Shown: positions 21,854 through 31,548 of the stretch, piece by piece
Layout: each line of letters starts with the position of its first letter
How positions within the stretch are numbered: position 1 is the stretch's first letter
Origin: Hydrogenophaga sp.
Lineage (GTDB): Bacteria; Pseudomonadota; Gammaproteobacteria; Burkholderiales; Burkholderiaceae_C
Length of the DNA stretch: 64,000 nucleotides
Reading direction: 5' to 3'
Assembly: GCF_011390835.1 (NCBI RefSeq)
Contig: NZ_JAABRQ010000003.1
Span: forward strand, 124,001 to 188,000
Notes under the pieces: generated by a model
Told to the model about the DNA's origin: nothing
Database searches by the model: none
What the model saw: the letters and a program-made list of their open reading frames with translations, nothing else
Position numbers and translations under genes: made by a program

Positions 21854-23065
21854 TCAGGCGGTGGCGCGGGGCTCGGCGAACCACTGTTCGGCCAGCCGCA
21901 CCCAGAAAGTTGCGCCCAGCGGGATCAGGTCGTCATTGAAGTCGTAGCTGGGGTTGTGCAGCATGCAAGGGCCGCCGCCGTGCCCCATTTCCCGGTGATC
22001 ACCATCTCCGTTGGCAATGAACGCGTAGCAGCCCGGGCGCTCCTGCAGCATGTAGGCAAAGTCTTCGGCGCCCATGGTCGGCTCCTGATCCACCACCTGC
22101 GCCTCGCCCACGATGTCCACCAGCACGCGCTTAACGAATTGGGTCTCGGCCGCGTGGTTGACGGTGGGCGGGTAATTGCGCTTGAACTGGAACTCGCAGG
22201 TCGCGCCAAACGCCGCACAGGTATGCTGCGCGATCTCGCCCATGCGGCGCTCGATCATGTCCAGCACCTCCAGCGTGAAGGTGCGTACCGTGCCCTGGAT
22301 CTCGCAGACATCGGGCACCACGTTGGTCGCCTCGCCGGTGTGGATCATGGTGACAGAGATCACGCCCGCATCCACCGGCTTCTTGTTGCGCGTGATGATG
22401 GTCTGAAAGGCCTGCACCATCTGGCAGGCCACCGGCACCGGGTCGATACCGTTGTGGGGCAGCGCAGCGTGCGAACCTTTGCCGTGGATAACGATGCGGA
22501 ATTCGTTGCTGGACGCCATCACTGGGCCGCTGCTGGCGGCAAACGTGCCCACCGGCATACCCGGCCAGTTGTGCACGCCAAATACCGCTTCCATCGAAAA
22601 TTTTTCGAACAGCCCGTCCTTGATCATCTCGCGTGCGCCACCGCCGCCCTCTTCGGCGGGCTGGAAGATTAAATAGACCGTGCCATCAAAATTGCGGTGT
22701 TTCGCGAGGTGCTGAGCAGCAGCCAGCAGCATGGCCGTGTGACCGTCATGTCCACAGGCGTGCATCTTGCCGGCATGCTGGCTGGCGTGGGCGAAGGTGT
22801 TGTGCTCCTGCATGGGCAGCGCGTCCATGTCGGCGCGCAGGCCGATGGCCCGGCCGTTCTTGCCGCCATCCCGGCCATGCACGACACCCACCACGCCGGT
22901 GGTGCCCATGCCGCGGTGCATCTCGATGCCCCACTCAGCCAGCTTGCCAGCCACCACATCGGCAGTGCGCACCTCTTGATAGCATAGTTCGGGATGAGCA
23001 TGGATGTCGCGCCGAACGGCGGCTATGCCCGCTGCCTGGGTGAGGATGGAATCGATCAGTTTCAT
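21854..23065 (-). CDS. M20 family aminoacylase/hippurate hydrolase-like amidohydrolase
   Basis: RRDIHAHPELCYQE, MHACGHDGHTAMLL, GAEDFAYMLQERPGCY. Confidence 0.93.
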   Translation of the reverse strand: MKLIDSILTQAAGIAAVRRDIHAHPELCYQEVRTADVVAGKLAEWGIEMHRGMGTTGVVGVVHGRDGGKNGRAIGLRADMDALPMQEHNTFAHASQHAGKMHACGHDGHTAMLLAAAQHLAKHRNFDGTVYLIFQPAEEGGGGAREMIKDGLFEKFSMEAVFGVHNWPGMPVGTFAASSGPVMASSNEFRIVIHGKGSHAALPHNGIDPVPVACQMVQAFQTIITRNKKPVDAGVISVTMIHTGEATNVVPDVCEIQGTVRTFTLEVLDMIERRMGEIAQHTCAAFGATCEFQFKRNYPPTVNHAAETQFVKRVLVDIVGEAQVVDQEPTMGAEDFAYMLQERPGCYAFIANGDGDHREMGHGGGPCMLHNPSYDFNDDLIPLGATFWVRLAEQWFAEPRATA

Positions 23066-23170
23066 GACGGCGCTCCCGCGGGGTCGTGGCTCCAGACCCG
23101 TTCAAAACCGTCATGTTACCCACTCGACAGAACCTGCACAGCCCGCGCGGGTGCAACCTGTCGCCCAGGC

Positions 23171-24235
23171 TCACCGTCGCACGCGGCCGCCCTCGGTCAG
23201 CAAGGTGAGCTCGACAAAGCCCGATCCGGTGTTCTTGCGAGGGCCGAATTCGAGGACAAACCCGCCCAGATTCACGTTGCGCATGCCTTGCACCGCAGCC
23301 AGAAAGCCCTCGCGCGCAAGCGTCCGGCCGGCGCGCCGCAGGGTTTCAGTGGAGTTCTTGGCGGCCACACAGCCTTCCATGCCAGAGTAATTAGCTGACC
23401 GCCACGCCGCGTGCCATCGCTCCCAGCTCGTCGCTCAGCGCCTGGGTGCCCACGAGGGACACGTTGTAAAAGTTGCCGGCATAGCCCTTCGCCCGTGCCA
23501 GGCGGATGAAGGTGGCGCAGGCCTTGTAGGCGCCGATCTGAACCATGGCCTCGGACTTGGCGGCCGGAATTCTCTGAATCGCTGGCACCACCTCGTTGGT
23601 GCTGCGCTCCACCTTTCCGGTGGCTGCGGGCGCCAGGTTCAACGGCTTGAGCGCACGCGATCGCCCTCCAGCCCCGCCTTCCGCAGGCGTCGTTCTGGCA
23701 GAACAACGCGATGCGCTTAATGCCGGCCGAGGTAACCTGGCGCACGATGGACGCGGCCTCGTCGAAGTACGAAGCCCCCACATAGAGGGCGTAAGGGTTG
23801 AACGGATCGCGCAAGGTCTCGGTGCCGGTGAACGGCGCGAAGAGAGGCAAGCGGGCCTCGGTGGCCAGCGACAGGGCCGCCAGGCTGGTGGGTGGGTCCA
23901 CGTAACCAAAGAGCGCAAACGCCGCGTCGGTAATGAACTGCCGAGTATTGGCGGCGCAGCGCTCGGCCTCGTAACCGTCGTCCAGCCGCTGCAGCTCCGT
24001 GCGCCGGCCATTGATCCCGCCTTGCGCATTGATCGCCTCGAAGTGCATCTGGGCGCCCAGATGGAATGCAGGCCGAGCTGCGCAGAGCCGCGGGTGAACG
24101 TGCCGACTGGCCAAGCACCACCGCCTTGTCGCTCACGCCCACGATCCGGGCCTGCGCGGACGCCGACTACAGGCCCGCGGCCGAACCCCCACACCAAGCG
24201 CTCAAGCCAGCCAGTACCCGTCGACGTTGCATCAT
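23171..24235 (-). pseudogene. Degraded ABC transporter substrate-binding protein (branched-chain amino acid/LivJ type)
   Basis: Recognisable fragments in successive frames: MMQRRRVLAGLSAWCGGSAAGL; GVSDKAVVLGQSA; HLGAQMHFEAINAQGGINGRRTELQRLDDGYEAERCAANTRQFI...; VPAIQRIPAAKSEAMVQIGAYKACATFIRLARAKGYAGNFYNVSLVG; NSTETLRRAGRTLAREGFLAAVQGMRNVNLGGFVLEFGPRKNTGSGFVELTLL. Confidence 0.85.
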
Positions 24236-24327
24236 GGGCTCTCCTGATATCCTGCGTTGAAACCTGTATCGTGCCGCATCAACGGCCGGCCACGGCCTCG
24301 CAAAGGCCAGGACAAACCCTCCACCAC

Positions 24328-26403
24328 ATGATGCCCGATCCGACCTCCGGCAACGAACAGCCGACCAAGCCGACAACGACCACCATCCGAGGCGCCTGCC
24401 CGCACGACTGCCCCGACACCTGCGCCTTGCTGACCACCGTGCAAGACGGCGTGGCTATTCGCGTGCAGGGCAATCCGGATCACCGCCCCACCGATGGCGC
24501 CCTGTGCACCAAGGTCTCGCGCTACACCGAGCGCAGCTACCACTCCGAACGCATTCTGCAGCCGCTAAAGCGCATCGGCCCCAAAGGCAGCGGGCAGTTT
24601 CAACCAGTCACCTGGGACGCGGCACTAGACGAGATCGTGACCCGGCTGCAAACCATCGCCGCACGCGATCCACAGGCCATCCTGCCCTACAGCTACGCCG
24701 GCACCATGGGGCTGGTGCAGGCCGAGGGCATGGCCGCGCGCTTTTTTCACCGGCTCGGGGCCTCGCACCTGGAGCGCACCATCTGCTCGGCCGCGGGTGG
24801 CGAAGGGCTGATGACCACCCTGGGCGCCAAGGTGGGCATGAAGGTGGAACACTTTGCCGAATCGCAGCTGATCCTGATCTGGGGCAGCAACTCCATCGCC
24901 AGCAACCTGCATTTCTGGCGCCTGGCCCAGCAGGCCAAGCGCGACGGTGCTCGCCTGGTCTGCATCGACCCGCGCCGCACCGAAACCGCCGACAAGTGCC
25001 ACGACCACGTCGCCCTGCGACCCGGCACCGACGCCGCCCTGGCGCTGGCGCTGATGCACGAGCTCATCACGCACGACTGGCTCGACCACGACTACATCGA
25101 GCGCCACACCCTGGGCTGGGCCGCGCTGCGCGAGCGCGCGCTGCTGTGGCCGCCCGAGCGCGCCGCCGATGTCTGTGGCGTGCCGGCGCAGCAGATCATC
25201 GACCTGGCGCGCGCCTACGGCACCACCCAGCCCGCCGCGATTCGCCTCAACTACGGCATGCAGCGCGTGCGCGGCGGCGGCAATGCTGCCAGGGCCATCG
25301 CATGCCTGCCGGCGCTGGTGGGCGCCTGGCGCCACCGTGCCGGCGGACTGCTGCTCTCGTCGTCCGGCCATTTCCCCATCGACCGCGCCGCCCTGCACCG
25401 GCCCGACCTGCTGGCTGGCCGCACGCCGCGCATGATCAACATGAGCACCATCGGCGACGACCTGCTGCGCGAAGCCTCGCCCGAGTTTGGACCGAAGATC
25501 AAAGCCCTTATCGTCTACAACAGCAACCCGGTGGCGGTGGCGCCCGACTCAGGGCAGGTGGTGCGGGGCTTTGAGCGGGAAGATCTGTTCACCGTCGTGC
25601 TCGAGCACTTCCAGACCGACACCGCCGACCACGCGGACATCATCCTGCCCGCCACCACTCAGCTGGAACACTGGGACATCCACGCCAGCTACGGCCACAC
25701 CGATGTTCTGCTCAACCGCCCGGCGATCGCACCCCAGGGCCAGGCGCGCAGCAACGCCGCCATCTTCCGCGACTTGGCCGCGCGCATGGGCTTCACCGAG
25801 CCCTGCTTTCAGGATGGCGATGAGGCCCTGTGCCGCATCGCCTTCGGCGATCGAGTCGATTTCCAGACCCTGCTCGATCAGGGCTATGCCACCCTGCCTC
25901 TGCCCGATGCGCCATTTGCCGAAGGCGGGTTCCCCACACCCTCAGGCCACTGCGAGTTCGCAAGTAGCCGGCTCGCCGCGCAGGGGCTGGACCCGCTGCC
26001 CGACCACCTGCCCAACCACGAGCTCGCCGGCAGCCAGAGCGCATATCCGCTGGCCATGATCTCGCCGCCGGCACGCAACTTCCTCAATTCCAGCTTCGTC
26101 AACGTGAAGAGCCTGCGCGACATCGAGGGCGAACCGCTGCTGGAGATGTGCGCGGACGATGCCGCCGCACGCAGCATCCAGAGTGGCGAAGTGGTGCGCG
26201 TGTTCAACAGCCGGGGCGAGCACCGTTGCAAAGCGAAGGTATCGTCCCGTGCCCGCCCCGGCGTGGTCAACGGCCTGGGCATCTGGTGGCGCAAACTAGG
26301 ACTGGACGGTACCAACGTGAACCAGCTCACCAGCCAGCGCCTGACCGATCTGGGGCACGGACCGGTGTTTTACGATTGTCTGGTCGAAGTCGAAAAATTA
26401 TGA
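24328..26403 (+). CDS. Molybdopterin-dependent oxidoreductase, large subunit type, N-terminal Fe-S motif
   Basis: Start MMPDPTSGNEQ; IRGACPHDCPDTCALL, LQPLKRIGPKGSGQFQPVTWDAALDEI, IDPRRTETADKCHDHVALRPGTDAALALALMHELI. Confidence 0.9.
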   Translation: MMPDPTSGNEQPTKPTTTTIRGACPHDCPDTCALLTTVQDGVAIRVQGNPDHRPTDGALCTKVSRYTERSYHSERILQPLKRIGPKGSGQFQPVTWDAALDEIVTRLQTIAARDPQAILPYSYAGTMGLVQAEGMAARFFHRLGASHLERTICSAAGGEGLMTTLGAKVGMKVEHFAESQLILIWGSNSIASNLHFWRLAQQAKRDGARLVCIDPRRTETADKCHDHVALRPGTDAALALALMHELITHDWLDHDYIERHTLGWAALRERALLWPPERAADVCGVPAQQIIDLARAYGTTQPAAIRLNYGMQRVRGGGNAARAIACLPALVGAWRHRAGGLLLSSSGHFPIDRAALHRPDLLAGRTPRMINMSTIGDDLLREASPEFGPKIKALIVYNSNPVAVAPDSGQVVRGFEREDLFTVVLEHFQTDTADHADIILPATTQLEHWDIHASYGHTDVLLNRPAIAPQGQARSNAAIFRDLAARMGFTEPCFQDGDEALCRIAFGDRVDFQTLLDQGYATLPLPDAPFAEGGFPTPSGHCEFASSRLAAQGLDPLPDHLPNHELAGSQSAYPLAMISPPARNFLNSSFVNVKSLRDIEGEPLLEMCADDAAARSIQSGEVVRVFNSRGEHRCKAKVSSRARPGVVNGLGIWWRKLGLDGTNVNQLTSQRLTDLGHGPVFYDCLVEVEKL

Positions 26404-27587
26404 CCCCCCCTGCGCCGCTTCACGTCTCCCCCCCCTGCTGGGGGGAAAGCACTCTTGGCCCCGCGAAGCAGGTTACTCGGCGCGTGCTGAGCATCGCAGC
26501 GGCAGCGATTCTCCTGGTGGGCTGCGCCAGCCCCACGTCTAGCGTTGGCTACTACTGGCAATCGGCCAGCGGCCACCTACACCTGATCCGCGCGGCGCGC
26601 CCGGTGCAAGACTGGCTGCAGGACGATCAGGCTCCGGCCGCGCTTAAGACCAAGCTCGCCGTGTCGCAGCGCATCCGCAGCTTTGCGGTCAGCGAGCTGT
26701 CTCTTCCCGACAATGCCAGCTACCGGCGCTACGCCGACCTCGGCCGCCGGGCCGCGGTCTACAACGTGGTGGCCGCGCCTGCCTTGTCGCTCACGCTTCA
26801 GACCTGGTGCTTCCCGGTGGTGGGCTGCGTGGGTTACCGCGGCTACTTCGACGAAGCCAACGCCAAGACCTTCGCCGACAGCCTAGCCGCCTCGCTCGAA
26901 GTGGCGGTCTACCCTGTGCCGGCCTATTCCACGCTGGGCTGGACCAACTGGATCGGCGGTGACCCGCTGCTCAACACCTTCATCGGCTACCCGGAAGGCG
27001 AACTGGCGCGGCTGGTGTTTCACGAGCTGGCGCACCAGGTGCTGTACGTGAAGGACGACACCCAGTTCAACGAATCGTTTGCCACTGCGGTCGAGCGCCT
27101 GGGCGGCGAACGCTGGCTGGCACGCGAAGCCAGCCCGACCGCCCGCACTGAATACGCGGTGTTCGATGCACGAAGGCGGGAGTTCCAGGCCCTCACCCGT
27201 TCGGTGCGCGAGCAGCTGCAGGAGGTCTATGCGCACAGCGCCTGGAGCGATGCCGAGAAGCTGCAACGCAAGACGATCGTGATGGACGATTTCCGCGCGG
27301 CCTACGCTGCACTCAGGACGAGCTGGGGTGGCTACCCCGGCTTCGACGCCTGGGTGGCGCGGGCCAACAACGCCAGCTTTGGTGCGCAGGCAGCCTACGA
27401 CGATCTTGTACCCGGCTTTCTCGCCCTGTTCGAGCGCGAGGGTCAGGACTTCAACCGGTTTTATGATGCGGTTCGTGCGCTGGGTGAGCAGCCCCGCGAG
27501 CGGCGCACGGCGGCCCTGCAACAACTGGGCAGGCAGACCCGATTGGCCGAACAGACGAGCGCTCCCCCAAGCCCAACACTTCGCTGA
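26400..27587 (+). CDS. Aminopeptidase-like lipoprotein with HELAHQ zinc motif
   Basis: ATGA overlap with upstream stop; lipobox ILLVGCAS; ELARLVFHELAHQVLYVKDDTQFNESFATAVE. Confidence 0.8.
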   Translation: MTPPAPLHVSPPCWGESTLGPAKQVTRRVLSIAAAAILLVGCASPTSSVGYYWQSASGHLHLIRAARPVQDWLQDDQAPAALKTKLAVSQRIRSFAVSELSLPDNASYRRYADLGRRAAVYNVVAAPALSLTLQTWCFPVVGCVGYRGYFDEANAKTFADSLAASLEVAVYPVPAYSTLGWTNWIGGDPLLNTFIGYPEGELARLVFHELAHQVLYVKDDTQFNESFATAVERLGGERWLAREASPTARTEYAVFDARRREFQALTRSVREQLQEVYAHSAWSDAEKLQRKTIVMDDFRAAYAALRTSWGGYPGFDAWVARANNASFGAQAAYDDLVPGFLALFEREGQDFNRFYDAVRALGEQPRERRTAALQQLGRQTRLAEQTSAPPSPTLR

Positions 27588-27611
27588 TCTTCATCCCGAC
27601 ACAGGATATCC

Positions 27612-27932
27612 ATGGCCGACATTCACATCCGACGCAACCACCAGCTGGGTCTCGCCGGCGCTCGCAAGATCGCGTGGCAGTGGGCCGAGCAGGCCGAAGG
27701 CGAGTTCGGCATGAGTTGCACCTACGAAGAAGGCGGTGACTGCGATGAGGTTTGCTTCACCCGCAGCGGGGTCGAAGGCACGCTCACCGTCTCGGCCGAT
27801 CACTTCGAGCTCGACGCCAAGCTCGGTTTCCTGCTCGGTGCGTTCAAGGAGCGCATCGAATCGGAGATCGTGAAAAACCTTGATGAGTTGCTCGCCGCGA
27901 AAAAGCCCGCAGCGCGCAAGAAAAAAACCTGA
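27612..27932 (+). CDS. Polyhydroxyalkanoic acid system family protein
   Basis: 106 aa; MADIHIRRNHQLGLAGARKIAWQWAEQAEGEFGM...GVEGTLTVSADHFELDAKLGFLLGAFKERIESEI. Confidence 0.8.
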   Translation: MADIHIRRNHQLGLAGARKIAWQWAEQAEGEFGMSCTYEEGGDCDEVCFTRSGVEGTLTVSADHFELDAKLGFLLGAFKERIESEIVKNLDELLAAKKPAARKKKT

Positions 27933-27969
27933 GAGATCCGGCGCAGCAGCCACCGCGCCGCGCCCTGAC

Positions 27970-28224
27970 TCAGCTCAGCGACTGTATGAGGTCCACGTAC
28001 TGCTGCATCGCGTCGTCCTTCGACGTGCCTTTGCAGCTGCTCCAGGCATCCCACTTGGCGCGGCCCACCATGTCGCCAAAACCGGGCTTCTTGTCGGCGT
28101 TGTCGCCCGCGGTGGCCTGCTTGTACAGGCCGTAGATCTTCAGCAGCGTCGCGTTGTCGGGGCGCTCGCTGAGATTTTTGGAACCGGCCACGGCGGCCTC
28201 GAAACGCGTCTTCAGATCGGACAT
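27970..28224 (-). CDS. Acyl-CoA-binding protein (ACBP)
   Basis: MSDLKTRFEAAVAGSKNLSERPDNATLLKIYGLYKQATAGDNADKKPGFGDMVGRAKWDAWSSCKGTSKDDAMQQYVDLIQ is canonical ACBP. Confidence 0.95.
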   Translation of the reverse strand: MSDLKTRFEAAVAGSKNLSERPDNATLLKIYGLYKQATAGDNADKKPGFGDMVGRAKWDAWSSCKGTSKDDAMQQYVDLIQSLS

Positions 28225-28400
28225 AAGGGTCTCCTGCAGAATGGAACAAGGGCCTAGCGTGCCACGCAACCGGCATCAGGGCTCGCCCGGTATCTTACGT
28301 GCTGAGGTCGCGGCACAATAGGCCGCTCACCCCAAGTCAGAAGCCTCATCCTTGCTGCACCACACCGTGGCGCCCTGGTGCGGAGGCCACAGGAGACAAC

Positions 28401-29972
28401 ATGGTCCAGCGCATCGCCCCCGCCCACGGCACCCCATCGGCGCACGCCCGGCCTGCCACCCGCAAGCGGTCCGGCCAGACCGCGCCAGCGGCCAAGGCCC
28501 GTGCGGCCACGCCGAAGCTGGTGAGCGCGCTGGGCCTGGAAGGCGAGCGCATGAGCAAGGTAGACACCGCCTGGCTGCGCATGGACTCAGAGACTAACCT
28601 GATGATGATCGTGGGCATCTGGGTGCTGCGCCCTGGTGTATCGCTGCAGGACCTGCAGCAGCGCGTGCAGGAGCGCTTGTTGCCCTACCGCCGTTTTGTG
28701 CAGATCGCCCGGCAAGACGCCGCCGGCGCCCACTGGATCGACGACCCCGACTTCGACATCACCCGCCATGTGGTCACCGGTACGCTGCAGCGCGGACGCG
28801 GGCAGACCGAGCAGGAGGCCCTGCAGGCCCGCGTGGCCCACCTCGCGACGCAGTCGCTCGACCACGAACATCCGCTCTGGTGTTTTGAGCTGATCGAGCA
28901 CTACGACGGTGGCTCAGCCCTGATCGCGCGCATCCACCACTGCATCGGCGACGGCATCGCCCTAATCAGCGTCATGATGAGCTTGGTGGATGGCGGCAAC
29001 CTGCCGCCGCAGCGCAAGAAGCGCACACGCAAGGCCGGCATGGAAGCGGCCGAAGACTGGGTCGCCGACATGCTGATCCGCCCGCTGGGGGACCTGACGG
29101 CGCGCGCACTCGAAGTGGCTGGCGGCGGCGCGGCGCGATCGTTCTCGATGATGGCGTCTCCCCAGCAAGGGCTAAACGACACCCTGGGGGGCGCGATGGA
29201 TCTGGCGCGCATGGGCGGACAGCTGGCCAGTGATCTGGGCGCGCTCGCGCTCATGCCCGATGACTCGACCACCCGCCTCAAAGGTCAGCCCGGCGGCACC
29301 AAACGCGTAGCCTGGTGTGAGCCGCTGCCGCTCGACGAGGTCAAGGCAATTGGCAAGGCGCTGAACTGCTCGATCAACGATGTGCTCCTGAGCTGCGTGG
29401 CCGGCGCCATTGGCGCCTACCTGCGCGAGATGGGTGACGACACCGACGGTCAGGAAATTCGCGCCATGGTGCCGATCAATCTGCGGCCCATGGAAGACGC
29501 CTGGAAACTGGGCAACCGCTTTGGGCTGGTGCCGCTGGTGCTGCCGATCGGGCTGGACAACCCGATCGAGCGCGTGTTCGCGGTGCGCGCGCGTATGAAC
29601 GCGCTCAAAGGCAGCCTGCAGCCGCTGCTGACCTTTGGTCTGCTGTCGGTTGCCGGCCTGCTGATCAAACCGGCGCAGGACGCCTTGCTCAGCCTGTTCG
29701 CCAAGAAGACCACTGCGGTGATGACCAATGTGCCGGGCCCGGCCACCAAGCTCAAGCTCTGTGGCGCTACGCTCGAGCAAAACATGTTCTGGGTGCCGCA
29801 GAGCGGCACCGTCGGCCTGGGTGTGTCCATCCTGAGCTACGGCGGCGGCGTGCAGTTCGGCGTGATCGCCGACACAGCCATGTGCCCCGAGCCCCAGCGC
29901 ATCATCGATCAGTTCGCACCCGAATTCGAGCGGCTGCTGATGGTGACGTTGATGCTGCCCTGGGAAGATTAG
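28401..29972 (+). CDS. Wax ester synthase/diacylglycerol acyltransferase (WS/DGAT)
   Basis: IHHCIGDGIALI (HHxxxDG active site), NCSINDVLLSCVAGAIGAYLRE, VMTNVPGPATKLKLCG. Confidence 0.95.
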   Translation: MVQRIAPAHGTPSAHARPATRKRSGQTAPAAKARAATPKLVSALGLEGERMSKVDTAWLRMDSETNLMMIVGIWVLRPGVSLQDLQQRVQERLLPYRRFVQIARQDAAGAHWIDDPDFDITRHVVTGTLQRGRGQTEQEALQARVAHLATQSLDHEHPLWCFELIEHYDGGSALIARIHHCIGDGIALISVMMSLVDGGNLPPQRKKRTRKAGMEAAEDWVADMLIRPLGDLTARALEVAGGGAARSFSMMASPQQGLNDTLGGAMDLARMGGQLASDLGALALMPDDSTTRLKGQPGGTKRVAWCEPLPLDEVKAIGKALNCSINDVLLSCVAGAIGAYLREMGDDTDGQEIRAMVPINLRPMEDAWKLGNRFGLVPLVLPIGLDNPIERVFAVRARMNALKGSLQPLLTFGLLSVAGLLIKPAQDALLSLFAKKTTAVMTNVPGPATKLKLCGATLEQNMFWVPQSGTVGLGVSILSYGGGVQFGVIADTAMCPEPQRIIDQFAPEFERLLMVTLMLPWED

Positions 29973-29975
29973 TAT

Positions 29976-30022
29976 CCCCCTGCGCCGCCCGCGGCGTCAC
30001 CACCCGGGGGCGGCGCAGGGGG
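29976..30022. terminator. Strong GC hairpin between convergent WS/DGAT and coaX
   Basis: 14-bp perfect arms CCCCCTGCGCCGCC ... GGCGGCGCAGGGGG around a 19-nt loop. Confidence 0.6.
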
Positions 30023-30023
30023 G

Positions 30024-30785
30024 TCAGATTCTCTTGCTGGCCACTTCCAGCAGTCCATCAAAAATCAAACTGTCCACGAGTTCGACCGGGTTGGACATGC
30101 TGGGGGCCATTTTCCAGCCGGCACCGCCGGTCATGTAGACCACGGGTTCGTCGCCGCAGTGGCGGCGCAGGTTGTCAACCATGCGCTGCACCGCGCCTGA
30201 GATGGCGAAGGTGCCGCCGCTGGTGAGCGCGTCGCTGGTGTTGGTAGGGAAATCGCGCACGTCACCCGTGGGCACATGCAGGCCTGCGGTGCCGGATTCA
30301 AGCGCTCGCAGCATGATGCCGTGACCGGGCAGGATGATGCCGCCCAGGAAATGACCCTCGGTGTCGATGGCCTCGACCGTCACGGCCGTGCCCACCATCA
30401 CCACCACGCACGGCCGTGCTGGGCCCTGGGCCAGCAGGCGCTGGCGGGCGCCGATCATGGCGACCCAGCGGTCCGAGCCCAGCCGAGCCGGGTGGTCGTA
30501 GCCGTTGGTCAGGCCGGCCTCGTTCTGGCTGGAGACCACCCACTGCGGGTTCACATCCCACAGCTCCAGCTGCTCCTGGACCCGGCGTTTGACCGCATCG
30601 CCGGCGACGACACAGCCCACGACCCAGCGCGGCGCGTCCAGCGCCTGCCAGTCGCCTTCGGCCAGGGTTTCGATGTTTTCGAGGAATTGCGCGCCGTGGG
30701 CAATCAAGCGGGCGCCCACCTTCGGAGCGTCGTAAACAGCCCACTTCAGTCGGGTGTTTCCAACGTCCAGTGCCAAAAATGTCAT
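30024..30785 (-). CDS. coaX: Type III pantothenate kinase
   Basis: [62 protein letters not shown]. Confidence 0.95.
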   Translation of the reverse strand: MTFLALDVGNTRLKWAVYDAPKVGARLIAHGAQFLENIETLAEGDWQALDAPRWVVGCVVAGDAVKRRVQEQLELWDVNPQWVVSSQNEAGLTNGYDHPARLGSDRWVAMIGARQRLLAQGPARPCVVVMVGTAVTVEAIDTEGHFLGGIILPGHGIMLRALESGTAGLHVPTGDVRDFPTNTSDALTSGGTFAISGAVQRMVDNLRRHCGDEPVVYMTGGAGWKMAPSMSNPVELVDSLIFDGLLEVASKRI

Positions 30786-30849
30786 GCGCGCATTATCACC
30801 ACGCCACCGCGCTCACCCTGCCGCAGTGCAGCATGGGCGCCTCTGCGAG

Positions 30850-31518
30850 TCAGATCAGGCCGATCCAGCAGGCTCGCTGCACCGCCGCGAGCTTGTTGTC
30901 GGTCTTCAGTTTGGACATGGCATTGGCCAGGTGGTAGTTGACCGTGCGCTCCGAGCAGTCCATGCGGGCGGCCGTCTCGCGCGCCGTGAGGCCCTCAAAG
31001 GCCAGGTTGAGGCTTTCCTGTTCCCTAGGGCTCAGGCTCACGCGCTGCTCGGCGATCGCGCGACGCAGCATGGGCCAAATATTGTAGGCCGACCAAGCGA
31101 GCGTCGCAGCCTCGGCGCGGTGAGCGAACGCACGCGCACTGAACATGAAGCATTCGAAGGCACGACCAGCCGGCAAGCTGAACGCGACCCGAACCAAGGT
31201 CTGATGGCCATGCGCAAGCCACAGCAGTCGCCAGCGGCTGGCCGTTTCGAAAGAGGACTTGGAAATCTCCTGCCACGCCACCAGCGGCGCATCACTTTCG
31301 CGCCAGGCAGTACCGAAGTCTTTGCTTTCCGCCAGGGCCTGGGCCGCACCGAGCAGCCGGGGCGGATGAACGGCCAGCACTTCGCGGTCGTCCCGGTCGC
31401 CCAGCGGGTTGGGGCCCAGCACCACCACCGACTCAACACCTTGGTCGCTCAGCGCAGCGACCCAGTCCGCGAGCAGCGCATCAACACCCAGATTGTCAAA
31501 GTTGACAGGCAGTGTCAT
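30850..31518 (-). CDS. LuxR-type helix-turn-helix regulator with divergent N-terminal ligand-binding-like domain
   Basis: C-terminal VSLSPREQESLNLAFEGLTARETAARMDCSERTVNYHLANAMSKLKTDNKLAAVQRACWIGLI is typical of quorum-sensing LuxR HTH domains. Confidence 0.85.
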   Translation of the reverse strand: MTLPVNFDNLGVDALLADWVAALSDQGVESVVVLGPNPLGDRDDREVLAVHPPRLLGAAQALAESKDFGTAWRESDAPLVAWQEISKSSFETASRWRLLWLAHGHQTLVRVAFSLPAGRAFECFMFSARAFAHRAEAATLAWSAYNIWPMLRRAIAEQRVSLSPREQESLNLAFEGLTARETAARMDCSERTVNYHLANAMSKLKTDNKLAAVQRACWIGLI

Positions 31519-31548
31519 GACCGTTACACCTCAATACACGCACAATTG

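Noticed and set aside
23596-26403. 935-aa form of the molybdopterin oxidoreductase
   Set aside because: The first ~244 codons run through antisense of the substrate-binding pseudogene; recognisable protein starts at MMPDPTSGNEQ (24328).
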